Assembly (NCBI GenBank): GCA_035545895.1
Contig: DASZXJ010000073.1
Location: 1 to 12,670, forward strand
DNA from: DASZXJ01 sp035545895
GTDB lineage: Bacteria > Planctomycetota > Phycisphaerae > Tepidisphaerales > Tepidisphaeraceae
Direction of reading: 5' to 3'
Length of the DNA stretch: 12,670 bases
The notes below the pieces were generated by a model. That model did not search any database and was not told the origin of the DNA. It was given only the letters and a program-made list of their open reading frames with translations. Shown here one piece after another: positions 8,201-12,670 of the stretch; position 1 is the first letter of the stretch, and each line of letters begins with the position of its first letter. The position numbers and the translations under genes are program-made.

Positions 8201-11200
8201 GCCATTGGTCGAAATCTGCAGCCAGGAATAATCCCACAAGGTGCTTCCCTCGGTTTGGAGAACGTAATTGAAATCGAGGGTAGCGCCAGAGGGCAAAGCG
8301 ATTGATGGAGAGATCAGTCGGCCGGTGTTTGCAACGCCGGTGGCGTAATTGCCCCCACCATTGGCCGATTCACCTTGTCCATAATAGAAACTCTGCGTAG
8401 AAGAATGTCCGCTTTGCGTTCCCCGGCCAGTCGAAAGGTGCCACAATCCTGTGGTGCCGTTGGACGTGGTGAATCCGTTTGCGCCGGATTCAAAATCAGC
8501 AGTAAAGATTGTGTTTGCGGCAGAATTGGCGTATCCGATTACCGAAGCGATTGAAGCGCCATTTCCAACGTTCAAAGCGGACGGGTCGAGATTCTGCGCT
8601 GTCGCCGGGGTGTTATTCGTCGAACCGCCATGTTCCTCAGATTCGACGGCTGCATTTAACTCGATCTGCACAGCATACGCACCGCTCGTGAGGTCAGCGG
8701 ACGAAACGGTGATCGTATAGATGCCACTAATTTGGATGGGGACCGTTTGTACGACTGCATCCTTATTCGCCGCCGCAGCCGTGGAAACGCCAAGCAGCGA
8801 ACCATTCGGATCGGTTATCGAAAGCACGGAACGCAAATTCGCGCCAGCGGGATGGACAAATGCCGTTATCACCTGGCCGGCAAGAAGATTGATCGTAAAC
8901 GCATCGGAGTCGGCAGACGTTCCAATCGTACCGCTGGTATTGCTGGTATAGATCATCGATCCGGAAGGCGCGCGGGACGAAATCGCGGGCATGGCGATGG
9001 TTCCGAAATCCAAGGCAAGCGTGCCTGAGTATGAGCCCGTTGGATTACCCACCGCATCGAGAATTGCGCCGGCGGCGATATTCAGACTTAGCGTGCCTTC
9101 AGTGCTTAATCCGCTGACTGTGAATCGCACAGTGTCAGAATCGATCGCTTGCGCACCCGTGACCGAACCCTGATTAACAGTTAGATCGCTTGCAGTGACG
9201 GAGGCCGGGTCAATCGTTTCGTTGAAATTGAAATCAATGGATGAAAGTGGTAACTGCACGAGCGAGCCGTTTGCAGGATTGGTCGATACAACCTGTCCCG
9301 CAAAGGCGTCATATCGGAACGTTGCTGAATAAGTATCCTGCCCCGCTTCGCCCGGCGTGCCGTCGGCATCCTGGTCCATCGCCTTGCCGTCATCACCCGC
9401 CAGAATCTGTGGTCCGATGCTCAATGTGTACAAACCATTTAGCGATTGGGCATTAAAAGTGAGATGAAGAGTTGAATTGGAATTCGTCCACGAAAACCCT
9501 GTTATCTGCGACTTCAGATCAACGCCGCCCGGTCCGGTGAAGCTGTTGATATCGGCAATCATATCAAACGATGCCAGATTCATTGCCTTGGAGAAGGTCA
9601 AGTCCAGTGATGAGATCGGTGTCGTTGAAACGGTCGAAGGTGATTGCGACACAACCATCGGCGCGAGCAATCCAGGCGGGAAATCAAAGGCCTGCGTCAC
9701 ACTGAAGGCACTCGATGACGTATCCACAAACGAATACCCCATGCCGCGACGGGCGAATGCCGACCAGATCTGATATTGATTCGCTCCGCCCGTTAGTTGT
9801 TGATCGGCCAGGAGGATCGCATCGCGGGCGTCCTTGAACGATGGATTGGCGGGCTGGAGTTTGAGGGCATCCATCACCAGCTTCATGGCGAGAATGTTCC
9901 CAGCCGATCCCGCACCGGTATAACCCGCTGCGATATTTGGGTTGTAGCCGTACTTATCAACCAGCAACCAGTTCATGTCCCAGAGCGTGTCGCACCAGAG
10001 CTCGCCGGCATCGTGCACTTCCGTCGAAGAATTGAAATTGCCGATCGTCTGCGGATTGATCGACATGTTGTAGCTATAGGGATAGCGACGGATGCCGGCT
10101 CCATTGCTCGCCTGCCCCAGCACGTAAGTGCCCTGCGGATAGGATGCCAGCTTGGTATCCGACAAATCCTGGGTGAACATGAGCGCCCACCAGTCGGACC
10201 ACCCTTCACCCATGCCGCCGGATTGAAGGGCGATGAGCGCGTTGGCGTTGGCCGGGCCACCGGTGAGGCGATTGGACACCCCGTGTCCATATTCGTGTAC
10301 TATGATTTCGGCATCGAGATCGCCGTCGCGATTGGGCGATGTGTAGTTGAATAGATACATCTGCATGCGCGGCGCCTGGCCGTCAGGCGGCGTGGCAAAA
10401 TTGGCGTTGTTCGTGCCACTGCCGTCCTGGGCGTCAGCCTGCACCGCGTCGCCGCCAAGTCCCTGGCCCGAATAGTTCAACGTTTCAAAGTTCCCCGCAG
10501 CCTCGGTGAACCCGTACTTGTAATGCACATCGTGAAGCAGATTGTTCCAGTAAAACAGATTCGTGATCGCGGCCGACCGGTAATTTACCGGGGCTTGCGT
10601 GAAATCGATCGGAAAATCGAAATTGAGCGATGCCGTTCCATCCGGGCGAAATCCGCCCGTATCGTTTGCGTCGGCATCTTCCTGGGCAGAAACGTTGTTG
10701 CCTCGCGTATCCGTGAATTCCGCGCCCGCCACGCCATTGGTGTCGTGCCATCCAAAGGGGGATGCAGTCGGATCAAATGGATCCGCCAATATCGAACGCG
10801 TGGCTGTACCGCCGGGCGCATCGTTTGGAGATTCGATCGGCTGTGGGTAAACATTGTATGTTGCGTGATCGACCCAGTCGTTGGCGAAAAGCATCGTGCC
10901 ATCGACAGCGTTGACATAGCTGTTATACCAGTGCTGTCCATCGGGCGTGCGAACGGTCATCCGGTAAACCGGCGCAAGGCCGCCGGATGTTGCAACGTAG
11001 TGAAATTGTGGACGAATCGGATCGAGCGAAATCGCGGGCACCTTGAACGCCGTGCCGTTTTCCAGGCTGCCGCTCGCGATTGCGCTGTCGGTCGGAACCT
11101 TTAATCCAAGTGACTTGAGCCCCTGAAGCGATTGCCTTACCGCGATGGTCGCCTTCTTGGGCAGGCCCGCCAGCTTGGTTTTCACCTTGGATACAAACGC

Positions 11201-11605
11201 CCCGCCGATGCTGATGATCCGGCCATCGCGGGTGAGGTTGATGTTCAAACTTGTATTGTCAACTGAAATTCCGTTGACGCGTTGCTGCAAATAAATGTGC
11301 GTCGTACCCGAATCGTGGTCGGTGTATTGGTCGGTGACGAGCGGGTTGGCGACGTCGTCGGCCACCAGTCCCAGATCGCCGGCGTGCTGTGAAAGATAAT
11401 TCAACGTGATATCGAGCGGCTTGGCATCCGATGCCGAGGTGAGCATCCTGCCCGACTTGAAAATGTATTTTTCGGGCAACACATATGGATCAAGCGCCGA
11501 TGCGAGCAGCAGACGTTGCTCCAGCTTCTCGATTGGCTTGCGCGTGCTGAGTAATTGCGATTGTCTAGCCCGGTTGTGTCTTCCGCTCCTGGCGACCCTA
11601 CCCAT
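2285..11605 (-). CDS. Giant secreted M36 (fungalysin-type) metalloprotease with adhesin-like modules and C-terminal dockerin (3106 aa)
   Basis: The N-terminus is basic and carries LEQRLLLAS (28-36), a planctomycete LEPR-x-LL motif, with no hydrophobic signal peptide. An FTP-like propeptide follows (about 51-134), then an M36 zinc-protease domain (about 281-640). HEYGH at 437-441 and E467 in GEGWSD supply the zinc ligands and catalytic Glu. Next, in approximate residues: two SbsA-type Ig domains (648-867), PPC (888-982), MAM-like sandwich (1032-1195), PPC (1206-1293), another sandwich (to 1460), PPC (1467-1557), three Calx-beta-like repeats (1561-1860), two Ig-like units (1873-2199, the second interrupted by a DUF4082-like domain), three Ig domains (2205-2851, the third interrupted by a propeller at 2461-2816), two beta domains (2856-3046) and a dockerin-like domain (3049-3106). 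Known fungalysins are about 600 residues long, so four fifths is accessory. ATG 11605 is preferred to TTG 11629 because GGAGG stands six bases upstream. The protein probably digests extracellular protein while tethered at or near the cell surface. Confidence 0.93.
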   Translation of the reverse strand: MGRVARSGRHNRARQSQLLSTRKPIEKLEQRLLLASALDPYVLPEKYIFKSGRMLTSASDAKPLDITLNYLSQHAGDLGLVADDVANPLVTDQYTDHDSGTTHIYLQQRVNGISVDNTSLNINLTRDGRIISIGGAFVSKVKTKLAGLPKKATIAVRQSLQGLKSLGLKVPTDSAIASGSLENGTAFKVPAISLDPIRPQFHYVATSGGLAPVYRMTVRTPDGQHWYNSYVNAVDGTMLFANDWVDHATYNVYPQPIESPNDAPGGTATRSILADPFDPTASPFGWHDTNGVAGAEFTDTRGNNVSAQEDADANDTGGFRPDGTASLNFDFPIDFTQAPVNYRSAAITNLFYWNNLLHDVHYKYGFTEAAGNFETLNYSGQGLGGDAVQADAQDGSGTNNANFATPPDGQAPRMQMYLFNYTSPNRDGDLDAEIIVHEYGHGVSNRLTGGPANANALIALQSGGMGEGWSDWWALMFTQDLSDTKLASYPQGTYVLGQASNGAGIRRYPYSYNMSINPQTIGNFNSSTEVHDAGELWCDTLWDMNWLLVDKYGYNPNIAAGYTGAGSAGNILAMKLVMDALKLQPANPSFKDARDAILLADQQLTGGANQYQIWSAFARRGMGYSFVDTSSSAFSVTQAFDFPPGLLAPMVVSQSPSTVSTTPISSLDLTFSKAMNLASFDMIADINSFTGPGGVDLKSQITGFSWTNSNSTLHLTFNAQSLNGLYTLSIGPQILAGDDGKAMDQDADGTPGEAGQDTYSATFRYDAFAGQVVSTNPANGSLVQLPLSSIDFNFNETIDPASVTASDLTVNQGSVTGAQAIDSDTVRFTVSGLSTEGTLSLNIAAGAILDAVGNPTGSYSGTLALDFGTIAMPAISSRAPSGSMIYTSNTSGTIGTSADSDAFTINLLAGQVITAFVHPAGANLRSVLSITDPNGSLLGVSTAAAANKDAVVQTVPIQISGIYTITVSSADLTSGAYAVQIELNAAVESEEHGGSTNNTPATAQNLDPSALNVGNGASIASVIGYANSAANTIFTADFESGANGFTTSNGTTGLWHLSTGRGTQSGHSSTQSFYYGQGESANGGGNYATGVANTGRLISPSIALPSGATLDFNYVLQTEGSTLWDYSWLQISTNGGTSWTTLATYNGVAESSTWRAATTVSLAAYSGQTVQLGWFFNTIDNVANGFEGWYVDDVRIQSPAIATSDYYSMTLLAGQSASIALASLSGSGSPATKLYDASNNLLASGTTTATNVQNAIANFVAPANGVYYVQVSGANNDYSLVTTRGAAFDFEPNSTRSQSQVIGSSRVAVGGLETGTSGVEPDNYTVGTILTSVVPGITLSVQGDSSTITSRTSTYRSTGAQVFAHGTDIEWYSSSYWLRADIAGGATSVSIDLVPNDTYDPGIIRAYNSAGTLLQEVTYPAPTLGSFTTMTVTRPTNDIAYILAAGLNGDTAQLDHLVVGGIVAGGDYYSISAKSGDKLNLSTLTPGSGPGGFGNTLNPKIELYDPNGIKVATDDNSSPDGRNAMLAYTALLTGNYSVSVIPSSAAQQNIGEYILQVNVTSLPDLSLTLPQNVREDDGTVVANLDISAALPTDLQVALVSSNPSRLSVPATILIPAGQTSVPLELSIQNNSLLDGTEAINISATSASVNTANRSITIHDDESATLNLSIPASATEGIGTVVGTVTSSAAPTRDVAIQLVAMTNGRVTVPASVILKAGQTSANFNISVVDNGIIDGREVAIIVANVENWMIAGAPITVKDNDATLSISTPASGWEGQTLNTGTVRIGGTLGSDLIVHLLSNDATELSVPATVTIVKGQTSATFNLSLLGDGLKDGSQTVQMNASAISLGLASSNIVVHDSDLDHLMFDTINGPKTAATAFGVTAHAFNIANEQIAVFAGGATIGATGLGGALSITPVSATFSNGVWTGNVTVNAVDAGVALSASVGSIVGTSNVFAVQAGPVAGFQWGTISTPQNVNVPFNATLAAKDANGYTANFNGSANLSGFVGNTTSQTMLGNLTPTTNYNNGTYTVGYNFTLSSDVQVTAVRSYFGSKVSIWTSTGTLLASQAVSGSPTVWTETSLITPLQLKAGTTYRITVYTAGQTYYWRSTAPTNPPFATIGQTYEIGGDAFPTSTDTGQWWLVDFRGNVGSATPVPISLVNATFVNGAWSGVISASQIAAGMRLRADDGAGHIGESNPFDVTSPVSTPQTPDLVAGSDTGVLGTDNVTNLNNSSPAKSLQFSVGGTVAGAIVTLYANGVAIGSAIATGTTTLVATNGTTLLADGTVPIVARQTVGVVSSGDSPALSVTIDSTPPTAPGAPDLQTVSDSGTSSTDNITNVKTPVFTISASPYFRFYRDNLQTSGDYQAGTSYMMPSQADGTHDYGVAAVDVAGNISSLSAVLSVTIDTIAPAVPAMPDLRNVDDSGASNTDNVTRVVVPTLDLSATDSGNLHLIFDGSDNSLPVSAPGLVFWKKPGASAFQPSSVTIPAAPYRTITADVNGDGKPDLISSVPILHILCVNLGNGDGTFQSSISTSVPGGPGGVSSADFNSDGKTDVVVTNSDNNIGVFFGNGAGTFTAGPVIAMSPGAVVFESVTGDINADGKTDIVVAERNVPSVRVLLGNGDGTFKTGVSYAAGGATYNPTLVDMNHDGKIDIMVGAGGTRITTLLGNGDGTFQNYMATTGTNVNSAGFAIGDFNNDGKPDLIMAEGVTGVLRFYRGEGDGTITALGTAASESNPNRAFAADFDLDGNLDVAIPCNNTQGTVDILFGNGNGTFKPFVSYNCGITPSYINGADFNADGRLDIALAAYTSGYVSVLMSKVNGVTEGSHTAYAVMEDLAGNQSSPSSTLVLTIDSIAAALTANSITTADTTPPLTGTTDDWNASINVIVNGSTYTAVNNGSTWMLDDNIITPALAAGTYTYTVTATDLAGNVSATSSTLEILPPPRLQSVNVADGSIQRSMVTNFTLNFDRPVILDPGAIELVKRGGSAVSLLVSPTGDSTVFTISFVGADIVGGSLADGDYDLTVHADKIHDQFSRTLIGGDTLLSFHRLFGDSDGDRDVDGIDAAAFTLSQNSSSGSSNYRMYFDFDSDLDIDSLDALRFRQHQGKTI
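2288..2464 (-). other. Dockerin-like domain at the C-terminus of the giant protease
   Basis: Residues about 3048-3106 hold two complete EF-hand-like calcium loops. The first, D3050-D3061, is DSDGDRDVDGID. The second, D3083-D3094, is DFDSDLDIDSLD. Acidic residues fill positions 1, 3, 5, 9 and 12 of both. The 33-residue offset and the helix-like DAAAFTLSQ and DALRFRQHQ after the loops fit type I dockerins. Such tails are frequent on large exported planctomycete proteins, and their partners are mostly unknown. Confidence 0.8.
3160..4225 (-). repeat. Seven FG-GAP/VCBS repeats forming a probable seven-blade propeller
   Basis: Seven units, spaced about 144-153 bases apart (48-51 residues), each carry a calcium loop of the form D-x-[ND]-x-D-G-x-x-D: DVNGDGKPD, DFNSDGKTD, DINADGKTD, DMNHDGKID, DFNNDGKPD, DFDLDGNLD and DFNADGRLD. 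Between loops the phrase GNGDGTF or a variant recurs. A half unit before the first loop (LVFWKKPGASAF) matches the half missing after the last loop, as expected when the ring closes between its two ends. The units resemble each other at DNA level (ccgtcgccattgcc variants near 3294, 3594, 3738 and 4036). Confidence 0.85.
5165..5580 (-). other. DUF4082-like domain inside an Ig-like unit
   Basis: Residues about 2008-2147 contain YTVGYNFTLSSDVQVTAVRS, SIWTSTGTLLAS and LKAGTTYRITVYTAGQTYYW. This succession is typical of DUF4082, a beta-sandwich of unknown, possibly carbohydrate-related, function in bacterial surface proteins. It separates two halves of an Ig-like unit. Confidence 0.65.
6025..6925 (-). 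repeat. Three Calx-beta-like repeats
   Basis: Three units of about 100 residues (about 1561-1660, 1664-1759, 1761-1860) follow one plan: an opening strand, a loop with an acidic residue near E-G or E-D-D-G, the segment VPATVTI or similar, then A/K-G-Q-T-S, then D-G-x-x-x, and a closing HDDES, KDNDA or HDSDL. Repeats of this type bind calcium in known proteins, and the acidic closing loops fit that. Confidence 0.75.
9685..10765 (-). other. M36 fungalysin catalytic domain
   Basis: This segment encodes residues about 281-640. The family landmarks appear in order: NLFYWNNLLHDVHYKYGF, GSGTNNANFATPPDGQ, PRMQMYLFN, HEYGHGVSNRLTGG (zinc ligands H437 and H441, catalytic E438), GEGWSDWWA (third zinc ligand E467) and EVHDAGELWCDTLWDMNW. 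No key residue is missing, so the protease should be active once the propeptide is removed. Confidence 0.93.
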
Positions 11606-11611
11606 GTCTGG

Positions 11612-11616
11612 CCTCC
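11612..11616 (-). promoter_or_regulatory. Ribosome binding site deciding the protease start
   Basis: GGAGG on the minus strand stands six bases before the ATG at 11605. It lies inside the frame if the upstream TTG at 11629 is used, so the ATG is favoured. Confidence 0.6.
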
Positions 11617-11655
11617 CGCCATTACACAAATCTCACTTTGCGACTGCAGACCAAC

Positions 11656-12123
11656 TTAGTTGATGGATGAAAAATTCCCCGCCACCCGATTGCATGGGGC
11701 AGCCTGCTTCACAAGCGTGCCTACAAGTATAGTGTTCGCGTGCCGCATCACAACTAAAATTGAAATTGATCTAAATGAGATTTCATCTCGACTTGCAAAT
11801 CTGTGAGCAAGACCCAAACAAGTAACGGAAGGATGGAAAACGTTGCGTTGATACTCCACCAACGATTGATCGAGCTTCGCACAACAAGAGACTGTCAAGA
11901 TGTCGCGCGCCCTTTGCAATTCTCTCCAAGCCGGCCAAACGCAGATTGAAAGATATCGGTCGTTGAAGGCGGGCAGAGCCTCGGCTTGCAACCGCTGCGC
12001 CCGAATATTCGACAGGGGTCTATTATTCTGTTCTTGAAGTTCCAGTGTCATTTCGCTAATTGCACAAAAATGGCGGTCTTGACAGTCCGCGCTGTGCCGA
12101 TAGAGTTGATTAAGGTCGCTCAT
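11656..12123 (-). CDS. Doubtful hypothetical ORF in the protease upstream region
   Basis: The region between the protease start and the tRNA (about 500 bases) holds one open frame on the minus strand. Starting from ATG 12123 it gives 155 residues. A possible AAAGG lies nearby upstream. The first 85 or so residues (polar, with EMTLELQEQNN and WRELQRARDIL) look protein-like and partly helical; the rest is less convincing. It has six cysteines and matches no family I know. It overlaps the integrase stop by a few bases, the antisense of the tRNA promoter and the predicted protease promoter. It may be a gene remnant or chance. Confidence 0.22.
   Translation of the reverse strand: MSDLNQLYRHSADCQDRHFCAISEMTLELQEQNNRPLSNIRAQRLQAEALPAFNDRYLSICVWPAWRELQRARDILTVSCCAKLDQSLVEYQRNVFHPSVTCLGLAHRFASRDEISFRSISILVVMRHANTILVGTLVKQAAPCNRVAGNFSSIN
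11726..11753 (-). promoter_or_regulatory. Predicted sigma-70-like promoter of the protease operon
   Basis: On the minus strand TTGTGA (11748-11753) and TATACT (11726-11731) are separated by 16 bases. Transcription would begin near 11719, leaving an untranslated leader of about 113 bases before the ATG at 11605. An AT-rich stretch and a small palindrome (GAGAT-ttc-ATCTC, 11777-11789) lie just upstream of the -35 box and could be an activator or operator site. Boxes alone are weak evidence. Confidence 0.4.
12079..12106 (+). promoter_or_regulatory. Promoter of tRNA-Asn
   Basis: A perfect TTGACA (12079-12084) is followed after 16 bases by TAGAGT (12101-12106). The start would be near 12113, about 23 bases before the mature tRNA, a normal leader length. 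The match to a consensus -35 directly before a tRNA makes this the best-supported promoter in the window. Confidence 0.55.
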
Positions 12124-12670
12124 CCCGGCCTTTATTCCGCAGTAGCTCAATGGTAGAGCATCCGGCTGTTAACCGGAATGTTGTAGGTTCGAGTCCTACC
12201 TGCGGAGCTTTCCTTGCGTCCAAGACAACCGGCGCAGTTTCGCGCCATTCCACGCCACTATCGAGAGATTGCGAATTTTGGGCGGGCGAATGTTGTCCGC
12301 CGATTCCCGCCAACTGGCGCGGTTCGCCGTAAGAGGTTGCTACCTTCGGTGCTACCTCATCTGGTCTGGGTGGCACGTCGTCCGTGCCCGTGGCGATTTG
12401 TTGCTGCCGGAAGCCTGTCGGTATCGCCGGTAATTGTTTGATGGAACTAGCGGCGTCGAAGATGCCCATATGACTGTAAATGTTCATGGTCAATCGGATA
12501 TCGCTATGCCGCATCAGTTCCATTGCCATTCGCGGGGCTACGCCGGCCTGAGATAACATTGTGCCAAACGTGTAGCGAAAGGCGTGAAGCCGACCGGCGG
12601 GTTGCGGAAAATAATGAGGTTGCCGCCATTGCCATCTCGGTCCAGAGCTATCAAGCTCCGCTTTGACAGT
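12110..12670 (-). CDS. Tyrosine recombinase (phage-type integrase), C-terminal part, 5' end outside the window
   Basis: The frame is open to the right edge; 186 residues are visible, beginning TVKAELDSSG. The second half of the catalytic domain is clear: H29-A-F-R32 (box II HxxR), RH55SD (the later His) and the nucleophile Y65 in NIYSH. The upstream Arg and Lys lie beyond the window. The visible active site is intact, although HAFRYTFGT replaces the commoner HALRHTFAT. A proline- and glutamine-rich tail of about 85 residues follows. The last 32 residues (APQVGLEPTTFRLT... to ERP) are simply the antisense reading of the tRNA-Asn gene and its leader. The gene faces the tRNA, an arrangement typical of elements integrated at a tRNA 3' end. 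Any MLSQ start (12559) is internal and should not be used. Confidence 0.88.
   Translation of the reverse strand, partial: TVKAELDSSGPRWQWRQPHYFPQPAGRLHAFRYTFGTMLSQAGVAPRMAMELMRHSDIRLTMNIYSHMGIFDAASSIKQLPAIPTGFRQQQIATGTDDVPPRPDEVAPKVATSYGEPRQLAGIGGQHSPAQNSQSLDSGVEWRETAPVVLDARKAPQVGLEPTTFRLTAGCSTIELLRNKGRDERP
12136..12207 (+). tRNA. tRNA-Asn (anticodon GTT)
   Basis: A full 72-base cloverleaf is visible. The acceptor stem is TCCGCAG (12136-12142) with CTGCGGA (12200-12206) and discriminator G at 12207. The D stem is GCTC/GAGC (12145-12148, 12156-12159). The anticodon stem TCCGG/CCGGA encloses CTGTTAA, with GTT at 12168-12170. The variable loop has five bases. The T arm is GTAGG-TTCGAGT-CCTAC. 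The 3' CCA is not encoded. Every stem pairs perfectly, so the gene should be functional. Confidence 0.97.
12168..12207. other. Candidate attachment site (tRNA 3' half) at the end of an integrated element
   Basis: An integrase gene begins its non-tRNA sequence directly beyond the tRNA 3' end and points towards it. Elements of this class usually recombine within the anticodon-to-3'-end part of the tRNA, restoring the gene on insertion. The exact core cannot be set because the second copy is not in the window; no repeat of the T arm and acceptor was seen elsewhere here. Confidence 0.4.

Noticed and set aside
9797..11104. Long plus-strand frames (185 and 193 codons) opposite the protease.
   Set aside because: They are antisense to the conserved M36 domain, have arginine- and valine-rich shadow composition and lack ribosome sites.
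2285..11605. A CRISPR array or transposon among the repeats.
   Set aside because: All repeats in this span are in-frame protein domains of varying sequence. There are no constant repeats with unique spacers and no transposase.
11833..11949. Plus-strand 38-residue ORF (MENVALILHQ) after GGAAGG.
   Set aside because: The ribosome-like motif touches the ATG with no spacing, there is no family resemblance, and nothing adjacent suggests a small-protein system.
12110..12207. The GLEPTTFRLTAGCSTIEL-type tail as a conserved protein domain.
   Set aside because: It is the antisense translation of the tRNA-Asn gene. Its recurrence in databases would reflect tRNA conservation, not a protein domain.
12231..12246. 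GGCGC...GCGCC hairpin after the tRNA as its terminator.
   Set aside because: It is a five-pair stem with no T tract, and it lies in the integrase coding sequence, where GC-rich palindromes are common.

Overview
The window looks like a chromosome segment from a member of the Planctomycetota. Four things point there. The giant secreted protein opens with a planctomycete-type LEPR/LEQR-x-LL motif (LEQRLLLAS) in place of a normal signal peptide. It ends in a dockerin-like double calcium loop. Its downstream neighbour carries a PEP-CTERM tail. The CdsA signature is a divergent form, and its gene has no visible Shine-Dalgarno sequence. Base composition is moderately GC-rich throughout. The phylum call is an inference; no marker gene is present to fix it.

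Left part (1-1570): a short non-coding stretch with three tandem 9-base units, a small lipoprotein gene on the minus strand, and, divergent from it across 96 bases, cdsA for CDP-diacylglycerol synthesis. Middle (1652-11605, minus strand): a probable two-gene operon. The first gene (2285-11605) encodes a 3106-residue exported protein. In order it has a fungalysin (M36) propeptide and zinc-protease domain, two SbsA-type Ig domains, three PPC domains interleaved with two beta-sandwich domains, three Calx-beta-like repeats, two Ig-like units (the second interrupted by a DUF4082-like domain), three more Ig domains (the third interrupted by a complete seven-blade FG-GAP/VCBS propeller), two final beta domains and a dockerin-like domain. 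The second gene starts 27 bases later and encodes a 201-residue protein with a signal peptide, a cohesin-like beta-sandwich and a PEP-CTERM tail. A dockerin-ended protease and a surface-sorted cohesin-like protein in one operon suggest that the small protein docks the large one at the cell surface; this is a hypothesis.

Right part (11606-12670): an upstream region of about 500 bases with a plausible promoter for the operon and one doubtful ORF, then tRNA-Asn(GTT) on the plus strand with its own promoter. Facing it on the minus strand is the C-terminal part of a tyrosine recombinase that runs off the right edge. The recombinase reading frame continues straight through the antisense of the whole tRNA gene and stops in the tRNA leader. 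This is the layout expected at the integrase end of an element inserted at a tRNA 3' end, so the chromosome would lie to the left and a mobile element to the right of about position 12207. No CRISPR array or complete insertion sequence was seen.
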